Part shown: positions 1 to 9,084 of the stretch, piece after piece
Layout of the letters: each line of letters begins with the position of its first letter
Position numbering within the stretch: the stretch's first letter is position 1
Assembly: GCA_964423205.1 (NCBI GenBank)
Contig: CAYRDX010000013.1
Coordinates: 1 to 64,000, forward strand
Reading direction: 5' to 3'
Length of the DNA: 64,000 nt
Source of the DNA: UBA6168 sp964423205
GTDB taxonomy: Bacteria > Bacteroidota > Bacteroidia > Chitinophagales > Saprospiraceae
Position numbers and translations under genes: made by a program
Notes under the pieces: model-generated
What the model saw: only the letters and a program-made list of their open reading frames with translations
What the model was told of the DNA's origin: nothing
The model's database searches: none

Positions 1-89
1 AAAAGGACTTCAGCAAAGTCATTTACCATCCAGGTAAGCGGATGCTCAACTTGCTCAAGGTTATCTGTGAACTCAATTTCGTTGCTCAT
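1..89 (-). CDS. Unknown protein, N-terminal fragment cut by window edge
   Basis: Twenty-nine residues are visible, beginning MSNEIEFTDNLEQVEHPLTW and running off the left edge without a stop. The ATG at 87-89 is preceded by an in-frame stop, so the start is probably right. I do not recognise the family. The next gene in the same direction stops at 257, leaving about 170 bases with no obvious feature, so the two could be co-transcribed. The product cannot be named from so little sequence. Confidence 0.45.
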   Translation of the reverse strand, partial: MSNEIEFTDNLEQVEHPLTWMVNDFAEVL

Positions 90-256
90 GAGCGGATCAT
101 TTAAAATACTGTAAAATGGTAGTAAGGAAAACAGATACAAATGTAAAGAAGCAGAGATATAAGTAGTACACTTATTGACAGATACCCATGATAGTGGGTT
201 CAGGATTATTAAGCGTGCATTTACTGTTTGCCAGAATTTTCAACAACTGAATGGCA

Positions 257-1717
257 TTACTTTTCTTCCGCCTTTTTACCTCGTTTTTCAATAAAATAGT
301 CCATAACCTCTGGTAATTGTTGTTCGCCAATCCGCTTGGAAAGTATGACTTTGTTTTCGTCGAGAACAAAGATTTGCGGGGTGCTGCGGAGGTCATAAAT
401 AGATTTGTAACGCGAACGATGGTATGGGTCAACTGTATTGAAAAATACATCCATTTCTTTTTCCTTGACGAGGTTCCAGCAGTCATTTACTTCTTTAAGT
501 GAGAGGTTTCCATTGTCGTCCCTCACAACCAGTTTGGTGCACACGGCGAATACTCTCACCCCTTTGTCTTTGTATTCTTTGGCGAATTTCACCATTTCGG
601 GCATAGCTGTTTTGCAGTGACCACAATCTGGATCCCAAAAGTAGAGCACTGTAAATGGTGATTTGAACTGCCGCAAACTGACGCGGGTCCCATTCTGAGT
701 TTCCATTTCAATGTCGGGTGCAATCTGACCAATGAGCAGTGGTTTTAGCTTTTTGGCATTATCCACTATTTTCTCCAACTGTTCAGACTCTGTCCATGGT
801 GCCTGTCCTTTGGCGTAATATTTTTCAGCAATGTGCACATACACGGCATCCATCCCCACGTAGTTGGATTTTGCATAAAAATTCAGAAAATGGATGAGGT
901 AGTATTTAAATGATTCCTCCGCCGGTTTGAGTTGTTTCAGAATGTTATCGATGGCCAGGTTCAATGAATCCGGATGCTGTACGGTCATTTTTTGGATGTA
1001 GTGATCGATTTTTTGAAACATAAACGGTGTGCGCAACATCCGGTTGTCAGTCAGGTCGATATTGTCGAACCAATGCTGCCTCAACCAGTAAAAGGAATTG
1101 AGTTCTTTATCTTTCTGCTCACCGCTAAAGTTTGGAACGTCCAGCGGCATGTTCGCCTTGATGATGGCGGCAGTAAGGGTGAATGGGTTCTTTTCTATAA
1201 GGTTTTTCTGGTAAGTCTGTACAGTAGCATCCAGGCCGCTGAGCTGGGCTTCGGCTTTCTCTTTTTTCTTGGCATCAGTACCTGCTTCATCTATCTGCTT
1301 GCGAAGTGATTCGGCTTCGGGACGTTTGGAATTCAGGAATTTAAGGTAATCAGCAAACAATTGGTTGTCTGAAGAACCCTTAATCTTCATGTTTTCCACA
1401 AAATCTGGCCCCTTGGATTCCACACTAAACCATTGGCTGTCTTTGTCCACCAGGACCTGAAAAAACTGATTGTCAGGAGGCATAACCACTAAATAAATTC
1501 CTCCAGGAAGAGGCTCAGGATCTTCAAAATAATAGTATCCATCCACCTCAACATAGGCCGTATCTTTCAGATACTGTTTATCACCGTAGTAATACCCGAG
1601 GTAGAGTTCTTTACCCTGAAAGCCGTCAATTTTGACTTTGAGTTGAAATCCGGTTTTTTGGGCGAATACAGCAAAGGAGCTTATTAAGAATAAAATGACT
1701 ACTGCGAAACGGTTCAT
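257..1717 (-). CDS. Secreted thioredoxin-like protein (DUF4369 plus AhpC/TSA-TlpA domain)
   Basis: This is a 486-residue protein with a signal peptide (about residues 1-20, ending AVFAQ). A DUF4369-like beta domain spans about 25-115, a helical charged linker about 120-330, and a C-terminal thioredoxin fold starts near 330 with the active site C365-G-H-C368 after WDPD. Such proteins are exported thiol-disulfide oxidoreductases or reductants in Bacteroidota; the substrate cannot be told. The closely related gene at 57508-58893 has the more usual CGPC site. It is transcribed alone or with the truncated gene downstream. The family call is firm; the precise redox role is inference. Confidence 0.82.
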   Translation of the reverse strand: MNRFAVVILFLISSFAVFAQKTGFQLKVKIDGFQGKELYLGYYYGDKQYLKDTAYVEVDGYYYFEDPEPLPGGIYLVVMPPDNQFFQVLVDKDSQWFSVESKGPDFVENMKIKGSSDNQLFADYLKFLNSKRPEAESLRKQIDEAGTDAKKKEKAEAQLSGLDATVQTYQKNLIEKNPFTLTAAIIKANMPLDVPNFSGEQKDKELNSFYWLRQHWFDNIDLTDNRMLRTPFMFQKIDHYIQKMTVQHPDSLNLAIDNILKQLKPAEESFKYYLIHFLNFYAKSNYVGMDAVYVHIAEKYYAKGQAPWTESEQLEKIVDNAKKLKPLLIGQIAPDIEMETQNGTRVSLRQFKSPFTVLYFWDPDCGHCKTAMPEMVKFAKEYKDKGVRVFAVCTKLVVRDDNGNLSLKEVNDCWNLVKEKEMDVFFNTVDPYHRSRYKSIYDLRSTPQIFVLDENKVILSKRIGEQQLPEVMDYFIEKRGKKAEEK

Positions 1718-1821
1718 AAAAAAGCGGTTTTTAAGTGCATAGAGGGCAAATACTTAAAGATGGCATAAACTCAGTCCATGCAAAAAGATGACACGAAACA
1801 AAAGTCCGGCAGAACAGAAAC

Positions 1822-3411
1822 TTACATCTTATTTGCGGATGTAAATAAGCGGCTCCAGCGGATACCGTTGAACATATTCCCGTTTTTGGTCGAAAACCAA
1901 ATAAACAGTGGTTTGCCAACAATATGATCTTCCGGAACAAATCCCCACACACGGCTATCTTCGGAATTGTGTCGGTTATCTCCCATCATCCAGTAATAAT
2001 CCATTTTGAAAGTATAGGAAGTCGCTTCTGTATCATTGATGAATATTTTACCTTCCTTCTCTTCCAGTTTATTTCCTTCATATACACCAATTATCCTACG
2101 GTACATTGCAATGTTTTGCGGGCTTATATTCACCGTAACACCTTTCTTGGGAATGTACACCGGACCGTAATTGTCGGCGCTCCAACCCGGGAAATTGATG
2201 TCATCATGTGGAAAATAATGACCTGAGGACGCCGCTGGCTGAGGAAGTAATTCCACCATGATGCCCGTACTCATCCCTTTGATTTTTTCAATCTGAGTGC
2301 TATCGAGGAAGAATATACCCTGAGCAGGGTTGCTTTCTGCGAGATTCACCCCCCACTCACCAAGTTTATCGACATTAATGCTGCCGCTTTCTGAAATTAC
2401 GCGGCACAAAAACTGCAGGTTTTTGGGATTTTGGGCCGGGCTACCATTGATGTAGACCTGCCTGTCGATGACCTTGAGGCTGTCTCCTGGCAATCCAATG
2501 CAGCGTTTGATGTAGTGGTCTTTTTTATCAATTGGCCTTACTACCATTGGCGCTTGTTTGGTACGGATGGCCATGTAGCGCTGAGGGTCAATAGAGCCCC
2601 TGTTGTAATCGTGAATGCTCCAGGTTCTTTCAGGGAAAACATATACGCTGTCACCTTCAGGATAATTAAATACAACCGGGTCGTAGCGTTTTATGGTTGT
2701 TAGAGAAGGTAGCCTGTAGAACGGAAGATTTGGTTTGGAAACGTAACTCTCCCTGTTTACGATTGGAATACGGTTGTGCAGTAGCGGCACCATCAACACA
2801 GTTTGCGGTGTTCTGATGCCATAATGAGCCTTACTGACAAAGAGAAAGTCGCCAACCTTCAATGATCCTTCCATCGATGAGGTGGGAATCGTGTAAGCCT
2901 CAATGAGGAACATTCTGATGAAAGCTGCGGCAAAGACTGCAAATATGATGGCTTCCGTCCACTCACGTGTGGATGATTTGTGGTAGGGGTTATTGCGCAG
3001 CAATTTTTGCAACTCTTTGCTGTTTTTATCAGCTTCTGCCTTTTTTATCTGGGCAATGTATTCCCTCTCAGCATGCAATGTAGGACCCAGGTATTTGCTT
3101 TCCTTTTTGTTCCCTAACAGAAAAAAGCTGATGGGGGCATAGATGACCGACAATGCACTGTCCCAGAAGCTGTATTTTCCAAAAGACCGCACCATGTCAA
3201 CACACAAACCGGCATAGATGAAAATATTGACGATGGGAAACAAAAGCCAGGCTGCATGCCTGCCCTTTCTGCCAACTATTTCTGACCAAACCACGAAGTT
3301 CAATCCGGGAACAAGGCCGTGCCAGGGTGTTCGGCCCGCTTTTTCAAATACTTTCATCAGGGTCCAACTAAGAAGCAGGTATGATATTATGAGAAAAATG
3401 AGAATGGTCAT
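1822..3411 (-). CDS. lepB: Signal peptidase I, Bacteroidota long form
   Basis: Type I signal peptidase (S26 family) removes signal peptides from exported proteins at the outer face of the inner membrane. The 529-residue protein begins with a multi-membrane DUF5684-like region (about 1-100, motifs AGRTPWHGLVPG and WSEIVGRKG). A further membrane anchor spans about 152-170, followed by the catalytic domain with S179 in PTSSMEGSL and K302 in HYIKRCIGLPGD, the Ser/Lys dyad. A second conserved block, MMGDNRHNSEDSR, lies near the C-terminus. It is much longer than E. coli LepB (about 320) because of the N-terminal domain and insertions, which is usual in this phylum. Confidence 0.93.
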   Translation of the reverse strand: MTILIFLIISYLLLSWTLMKVFEKAGRTPWHGLVPGLNFVVWSEIVGRKGRHAAWLLFPIVNIFIYAGLCVDMVRSFGKYSFWDSALSVIYAPISFFLLGNKKESKYLGPTLHAEREYIAQIKKAEADKNSKELQKLLRNNPYHKSSTREWTEAIIFAVFAAAFIRMFLIEAYTIPTSSMEGSLKVGDFLFVSKAHYGIRTPQTVLMVPLLHNRIPIVNRESYVSKPNLPFYRLPSLTTIKRYDPVVFNYPEGDSVYVFPERTWSIHDYNRGSIDPQRYMAIRTKQAPMVVRPIDKKDHYIKRCIGLPGDSLKVIDRQVYINGSPAQNPKNLQFLCRVISESGSINVDKLGEWGVNLAESNPAQGIFFLDSTQIEKIKGMSTGIMVELLPQPAASSGHYFPHDDINFPGWSADNYGPVYIPKKGVTVNISPQNIAMYRRIIGVYEGNKLEEKEGKIFINDTEATSYTFKMDYYWMMGDNRHNSEDSRVWGFVPEDHIVGKPLFIWFSTKNGNMFNGIRWSRLFTSANKM

Positions 3412-3642
3412 ATTTATACGTTTGAATGAGTTTGGGTAGTCAGTTAATCCGGAGACCTTTCAGAAGCAATCAATTCCGAAAGGCGCCAAAAATGGCCTGC
3501 AAATATAATGGAATTTGAATGGCAGAAGTCGAAGCTAAAGGATTAAGTATTGCAAGGTATCGACAGGAAGCATTGCATTTTCTGATTTCGGGGCATAGTA
3601 GTTAAGGTAAGTGTTGAGATGCCAGTCATTTACTGAGCTAAA

Positions 3643-4629
3643 CTACTTCAGTTCAAAATTACCCGTACCAGCCAAATGACCTTTGTTGTAAATCTCAACT
3701 TTGTATTTTCCTTCCGGGAAGGTCAGGAGATTTGGGTTCCATATTAGGCAATATTCGTTTTCCGTGCCTGAGTAATTAACCTCCTTAATGGTGGAGAAGC
3801 GGATTTCTTCCCCATTTTTTTTACTGATGAAAACGCCGGCGCCCTGGTCATCAAAGGCCAGTGTTTCACCCACAGGACTAATGAGTCGCACCAGAAAGTA
3901 CTCCTTGCCATTTGCAGCTAATTCATTGGATGTGGTTTGAAAGCAGACCCTTAATTGATCCACATTTTTAGCGTAAGTCTTTTTTATCGCTTTTCCGCTT
4001 GAGCGGACTTTCAGTGGTGTTACACTGATATTGCCGATTTTGATTACTGATGCCAGGTTAACCGTTTCTGCCAATTGTGCTTTTTCCAGCGATAGTTGCC
4101 TGTTTTCAACGCTCAGGTTTTCTTTCTCAAAAGCCAGCGCTTCATTTACCAATTGGGCAGAGTCGAGGTCTTCGCGCAACGATAAGTTGTCCTCACTGAG
4201 AGAATCCCGAACATCAGTCAATGCAAGTACTTGTGCTTTTAGCGTTTCGATCTGGCTGAAGTATTCACTTATCTGAAGTTTGAGTTTTCCTATCTCCTCC
4301 TTTGCCAAACTGAGCTCTCCTCCTCTCCCAATCATCTTTTCTATCTCCCGACGACGTTTTGAAAGGTCACTTTTTTGCTGGTCAATTAAAGCATTGAGTT
4401 CTTCATTATCACTGCGAAGGGCTTCCAGTTCGTTTAGCGCACGGTGGTATTGTTTTTCGAGTTCAGAACGCAATTGGTCGGCCTCACTTAATTCGACCTT
4501 TTGTTCTTCTATGACCTGATTTTGCTTGTACTTGTTGAAGAGTAGAAAAGCATTGATGGCGAGCAGTGCAATAACAATTACTACTGCCACATTTATCAAT
4601 TTTTGGCGTGAGGATTCTGTCGCTGTCAT
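3643..4629 (-). CDS. Coiled-coil membrane protein of unknown function
   Basis: This 328-residue protein has one N-terminal membrane helix (about 12-32, INVAVVIVIALLAINAFLLF) and a long coiled coil (about 38-195, rich in Glu, Leu, Lys, Gln). A compact beta-rich C-terminal domain (about 200-328) ends in NKGHLAGTGNFELK. The topology suggests a short cytoplasmic tail with the coiled coil and beta domain in the periplasm. I recognise the architecture as common in Bacteroidota but know no assigned function. It is divergent from the exonuclease gene that follows, across a 350-base spacer. Confidence 0.7.
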   Translation of the reverse strand: MTATESSRQKLINVAVVIVIALLAINAFLLFNKYKQNQVIEEQKVELSEADQLRSELEKQYHRALNELEALRSDNEELNALIDQQKSDLSKRRREIEKMIGRGGELSLAKEEIGKLKLQISEYFSQIETLKAQVLALTDVRDSLSEDNLSLREDLDSAQLVNEALAFEKENLSVENRQLSLEKAQLAETVNLASVIKIGNISVTPLKVRSSGKAIKKTYAKNVDQLRVCFQTTSNELAANGKEYFLVRLISPVGETLAFDDQGAGVFISKKNGEEIRFSTIKEVNYSGTENEYCLIWNPNLLTFPEGKYKVEIYNKGHLAGTGNFELK

Positions 4630-4978
4630 AATTAATCAGTCTGTTTGCTCAGTAAAACCAGGCCTGTTCTGCAGTTCAACCCATTCAAATTTGAAAGAAC
4701 ACTCTTTTAAGAACAATAACCTGACTAAAAGAGAATTGGATTATCAACCACTTTTCTACAGAGCAAGATTTGATGTCCAAATATAGTGCTATTTAGGCAG
4801 AACGGTTTCCTTAACTCCCATTTTAAACGTTGAGAGTTACCCGGAAATTCTTTCCTTCCAAAATCCGGGTATTTGTTGGGTTTTACCAGCCATATACAAT
4901 TAGAGCGATGCAATGTTTACAGTGGTAGTTCTGATTGCTTACCTTCGTTCAATTAAAAAAAAAATCTTATTCCCGAAA
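4630..4978. other. Divergent intergenic region, about 350 bases
   Basis: This spacer lies between two divergently transcribed genes and must hold both promoters. A weak -7-like element (TACCTTCG, about 4940-4947) sits upstream of the exonuclease start at 4979. I see no RNA gene, repeat or strong hairpin. Confidence 0.4.
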
Positions 4979-5728
4979 ATGATGGAAACTATCGACATCG
5001 GTTCCGTATTGTTTCTGGACCTTGAGTGCGTAACACAACAGCCTTCTTTTGATGATTTGGATGAAACATTTCAGGAGTTGTGGTACGAAAAGACGTCGAG
5101 GTTGCTTCGCAAAACCGAAGGTGAATTGGATGGGGATGAAACCGCTCAGTATTACACCGAAAAAGCCGCCATCTATGCAGAATTTGGAAAGATAATTTGC
5201 ATTTCCGTTGGATTCATAGTGCGCGATCCTCACGGCAAGTTGAACATCCGGCTTAAGTCTTTTGCAGGTCATGATGAAAAGCAGTTGCTGACAGATTTTT
5301 GTGAAATGCTTAATCAGTACTACAATAAACCTGACAAACACTTTTTATGTGGCCACAACATCAAAGAATTTGACATCCCCTACATCTGCCGCCGATTGGT
5401 AGTACATCAGATTGAATTTCCGGAACTGCTCAGGTTGCATGGTAAAAAGCCATGGGAAATAAAGTACCTGCTCGACACAATGGAACTTTGGAAATTCGGC
5501 GACATAAAAAATTACACTTCACTGAAATTGTTGGCAGCTGTTTTAGGCTTTCCCTCACCCAAAGAGGACTTAGATGGTAGCAAAGTGGGAAGAGTATATT
5601 GGGAAGACCAGGATGTTGCCAGAATCGCTCATTATTGCGAAAAGGACGTGCTTGCGACAGCCCAACTATTGCTTCGATTCAAGAAAATGCCACTTCTGGA
5701 GCCGGACCAAATATTTCACGTGAGCTGA
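4979..5728 (+). CDS. PolB-like 3'-5' exonuclease (DEDDy family)
   Basis: A stand-alone DnaQ/PolB-type 3'-5' exonuclease domain, expected to trim DNA or RNA ends using two metal ions. The DEDDy motifs are visible: FLDLECV (D and E of ExoI), HNIKEFDIPYICRR (ExoII Asp), and HYCEKDVLAT (Tyr-x3-Asp of ExoIII). The protein is about 249 residues from the ATG at 4979. An upstream in-frame ATG at 4913 would add 22 residues (VVLIAYLRSIKKKILFPK) that look non-homologous, so I chose 4979. Its 3' end overlaps the convergent phosphopantetheinyl transferase gene by 13 bases. Confidence 0.85.
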   Translation: MMETIDIGSVLFLDLECVTQQPSFDDLDETFQELWYEKTSRLLRKTEGELDGDETAQYYTEKAAIYAEFGKIICISVGFIVRDPHGKLNIRLKSFAGHDEKQLLTDFCEMLNQYYNKPDKHFLCGHNIKEFDIPYICRRLVVHQIEFPELLRLHGKKPWEIKYLLDTMELWKFGDIKNYTSLKLLAAVLGFPSPKEDLDGSKVGRVYWEDQDVARIAHYCEKDVLATAQLLLRFKKMPLLEPDQIFHVS

Positions 5729-6384
5729 GCCACCTGCTCTGCCCATACCAGAAAGTACTTACCCATAACTTCGTAATGGAGGTCATAGGACCAATGAAAA
5801 TCGTCTTTGGAGACTTCGCCAGCAAGACTGCCTTTTGGTTCCGAATACTCAAAAGGAATTACCCTGATTTGATTTTTAAAATCCAGTTCCTTCCTTCCAT
5901 AAGATTTGTAGAGAGACTCTTTGGCACCCCAATAAAGATGTAAATGTTGAAGCCGGCTTTCTGGTTTAAGTGATTGACACTCAATTTTTCGCATAAAGCG
6001 GCGGGTAATCATTTCTATTTTAGGTACGAAATGCTGGATATCGATGCCACAGGATTTTCTGGAAATAATGGCAGTAGCCATTTCATGGGAATGGCTAAAG
6101 GAAATATGCCATGAGGAATCAGTTAGGTGAGGCTTACCGTACTCATCCTTGTGCATGGCAATATGCGATTCGAGTTCTGACAGTCCCAGGTCAATCATCA
6201 TCAATTGCACCAGGTAACGGCTTGCCAGCCACTCTAATCGTCGGCGTCCTTTTATTTGTTCCAACTCTTCCTGTTCAGAATCCATAAGAGTCAACTTTGA
6301 GCGAAAGAAATCCTCTCCTTCCTCAATTCGCCAAACGGCCAATTCAGCTTCGGAACTTAAATGTCGTTTAAACAAAAGAGCCAT
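5716..6384 (-). CDS. 4'-phosphopantetheinyl transferase superfamily protein (Sfp type)
   Basis: It transfers the phosphopantetheine arm of CoA to a carrier-protein serine. The protein is about 222 residues from the chosen start MALLFKRHL at 6384. The Mg-binding motif is CGIDIQ and the second signature is YWGAKESLYKSYG, both hallmarks of Sfp-type enzymes; the substrate-loop region HISFSHSHEMATAI precedes them. A longer reading frame to 6444 adds a hydrophobic stretch unlike family N-termini, so 6384 is preferred. No carrier protein or polyketide/peptide synthase lies nearby, so it may act on acyl carrier protein or a remote cluster. Confidence 0.85.
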   Translation of the reverse strand: MALLFKRHLSSEAELAVWRIEEGEDFFRSKLTLMDSEQEELEQIKGRRRLEWLASRYLVQLMMIDLGLSELESHIAMHKDEYGKPHLTDSSWHISFSHSHEMATAIISRKSCGIDIQHFVPKIEMITRRFMRKIECQSLKPESRLQHLHLYWGAKESLYKSYGRKELDFKNQIRVIPFEYSEPKGSLAGEVSKDDFHWSYDLHYEVMGKYFLVWAEQVAQLT

Positions 6385-6560
6385 CGCTTCAAGTTGTATT
6401 TCTTTTGAAAGAAGCAAAAGTAAAAATCCAAGCCGTAATGTCAAGTTCCGTTGGACAAAGCACTTTAATCTTGAGGGATGAAGTGCTGTTTGCGAAACAT
6501 TCTTAATTTTCAGCGGTAAACTTTGAATTGTCCTAATAAAAAAACCTACTGGCAGGTGAT

Positions 6561-7556
6561 ATGCGAATATCTGAGTTCAAACTCGAAAAATTAGTTGATG
6601 GAATCCTGAAGGGTGACCGCGTGATGCTGGGTAAAGCCATTACGCTGATAGAAAGCAGGCGCAATGACCACCAGGAGTTAGCGCAGCAAGTTTTGAATCA
6701 TTGTATTCCGCACGCCGGCAATTCATTAAGAATTGGAATAACAGGTGCGCCGGGGGTAGGGAAGAGCACTTTCATCGAAACTTTCGGACTTTGGCTAACA
6801 GAACAAAACAGAAAACCCGCAGTCCTGGCCATAGATCCCAGCAGCCATCACACCAAAGGAAGCATACTCGGTGATAAAACCAGGATGCAAAATCTGTCAG
6901 TGAAACCGGAGGCCTTTATTCGTCCGAGCCCATCTGGTGATGTACCTGGTGGAGTAGCCCACAAAACGAGGGAAGTGATGATACTGTGTGAGGCTGCCGG
7001 ATTTGATACGGTTATAATTGAAACAGTTGGAGTTGGCCAATCAGAGATCAGTGTTCATTCCATGGTGGATATCTTTATCCTTTTGATTCAGCCAGGTTCG
7101 GGCGATGAGTTGCAGGGAATCAAGAGGGGCATTGTTGAAATGGCGGATATTCTGGCTGTGACCAAAGCTGATGGTGAACTATTGGAGTTGGCTGTAAATA
7201 CTCACAGGGAATTTGCCAGGGCTTTGCATCTTTTCCCCGGAAGACCCAGTACATGGACTCCAAGAGTCATTACTTGCTCTGGCAAAAACGGCCATGGAAT
7301 TGAAGATATCTGGAATTCTATTTCTGATTTTCATCAGCTTACGCTGGAGAATAACTGGTTCCACGAAAACCGTAAACAGCAAATGACCAAATGGTTACAC
7401 GAAATCATTGACAGGGAACTGCACAAACGTTTTTACAGCGACCAAGCCGTTCAGGAAAGATTGCCACAAATTGGAAAGAAGCTTTCTGAAGGCAAAATAA
7501 CTGCTACCAGTTCAGCCAATGAACTCCTTGAATTGTACTTTCGGAATAAGTCTTAA
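6561..7556 (+). CDS. meaB: MeaB/ArgK-type GTPase, methylmalonyl-CoA mutase chaperone
   Basis: A G3E-family P-loop GTPase that protects and reactivates the B12-dependent methylmalonyl-CoA mutase. The 331-residue protein has Walker A GAPGVGKST (residues 62-70), LAIDPSSHHTKGSILGDKTRM (switch region), ETVGVGQSE (Walker B/switch II area) and VTKADGE as the base-specificity motif. The length fits the family. The mutase subunits are not in this window, so the pairing with mutase is from family knowledge only. Confidence 0.93.
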   Translation: MRISEFKLEKLVDGILKGDRVMLGKAITLIESRRNDHQELAQQVLNHCIPHAGNSLRIGITGAPGVGKSTFIETFGLWLTEQNRKPAVLAIDPSSHHTKGSILGDKTRMQNLSVKPEAFIRPSPSGDVPGGVAHKTREVMILCEAAGFDTVIIETVGVGQSEISVHSMVDIFILLIQPGSGDELQGIKRGIVEMADILAVTKADGELLELAVNTHREFARALHLFPGRPSTWTPRVITCSGKNGHGIEDIWNSISDFHQLTLENNWFHENRKQQMTKWLHEIIDRELHKRFYSDQAVQERLPQIGKKLSEGKITATSSANELLELYFRNKS

Positions 7557-7642
7557 TCCGGCCATTTCCCTTTTTTAATCCATAAGCTGCAACCCACCAG
7601 ATAATTCTGTGTTATTTTGGCGACCAATAACAAGGAACACCA

Positions 7643-8826
7643 ATGACATCGAAGAAAATTGTCCTTTTTACCAGCTTATTCCTGCTGATAGTTTTTCAGG
7701 TTGCATCCCAGAATCTGATAAGTTATGAAAAGCTCGGCGACAGGTCACTAGCCCAAATGACCGCCAGATACGGACTTCCTTTTTTCAAAAATGGAGTCCG
7801 GTTTTACAAGGTGGTTTATAAAACTCCTGATATTAAAGGACAACCCTCATTAGCTTCCGGACTCGTTGTTATACCTGATGACACCACCAAAATTTACCCA
7901 CTTTTGGTCTATCAGCATGGAACTGCCTCTGCTGATTCAGATGTGCCCTCCAGAATGTCAGCAGAAGCTGAACTGCCCATCATCTATGCCAGCTTGGGTT
8001 ATGTTGCTTTGGCTCCTGACTATCTTGGATTTGGTGAATCCCCGGGATTTCATCCTTATGTACATGCTGAAAGCGAAGCGTCGGCAGCTGTGGACCTCAT
8101 GCGCGCCACACGTGAACTCATGCCCAAGTTGGGTTCTCGTATCAACAAACAGAATTTTATAACAGGATACTCTCAGGGCGGCCACGCAGCCATGGCCCTC
8201 CATCGGAAACTTGAATTGGAATTAAAGAATGAATTTGAAGTAACAGCTTCAGCACCGATGTCTGGTCCATACAGCATTGGTGAGGTCATGCGCGAATTGG
8301 TCATATCGGAGAAGGAGTATTTCTATCCTGCCTATATACCTAACACCATTGTTTCCTATCAATTGGCCTACGGCAATATATACAATGAACTGGTTGAGGT
8401 CTTCAGGCCTCAATACTTAAGTGCCATTGAAAAATTTGCCAAAGAGGAACTGCGTTTGTCTGCGCTCAATACTCAGTTGATTGACCTGCTGAAAGTGCAC
8501 GAAGGCAAATCCATCCCGGTTCGAATGTTTCAGCAGGCAATGATAAATAAAATACTCACTGATTCACTGCATCCCTTTAACAGGGCACTCAAACTGAATA
8601 ACGTTTACGATTGGGCGCCAAAAGCACCAACCAGACTTTACTATTGCAAAGCCGATGACCAGGTTCCTTACCGCAACAGTGTATTCGCTGATAGTGTGAT
8701 GAATCTGTTGGGGGCAAAGGACCTACAGGCAATTGATGTCAACACAACTGCCAATCACGGGCAATGTGTTTCACCGGCATTCTTCAATGCAGCCCTGTTT
8801 TTTGCTATCTATCAAAACATTCAGGA
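7643..8826 (+). CDS. Secreted alpha/beta hydrolase (secretory lipase/esterase-like), 3' end in assembly gap
   Basis: A signal peptide (about 1-22) is followed by an alpha/beta hydrolase fold. The nucleophile elbow is GYSQGGH with S177; the acid is probably D338 or D339 in CKADDQVP, and the histidine H372 in TANHGQC. The residues HGTASADSD near 92 and PDYLGFGES near 125 form the oxyanion and lid-side motifs. All catalytic residues lie before the gap at 8827, so only the last few residues are missing. If the gap length were exact, the frame would continue to a stop at 8989 (ending VLKHAN), but 100 N is a placeholder so this cannot be trusted. Substrate unknown. Confidence 0.8.
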
Positions 8827-8926
8827 NNNNNNNNNNNNNNNNNNNNNNNNNNNNNNNNNNNNNNNNNNNNNNNNNNNNNNNNNNNNNNNNNNNNNNNNNN
8901 NNNNNNNNNNNNNNNNNNNNNNNNNN
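8827..8926. other. Assembly gap, 100 N
   Basis: A run of exactly 100 N joins two contigs. It interrupts the end of the hydrolase gene and possibly the beginning of the histidine kinase gene. True length and content are unknown. Confidence 0.99.
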
Positions 8927-9084
8927 TTTTCCACAAAATTGATTATGAGCTATTTACCGAAAGAAAAGGTCTTGAAACACGCCAACTGAACCTTGGTTTT
9001 TGGCTTGTAATTTGTCTCTCTCCATTAATTAGTTTGTCCAAAATACTTAGGATAAAAATCCCCTCTTCGCATAACTCAAGTCAG

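Noticed and set aside
8927..9084. Coding sequence continuing upstream of the kinase ATG at 9085
   Set aside because: The frame is open to the gap but its sequence looks non-homologous; without the gap sequence I cannot support an earlier start.
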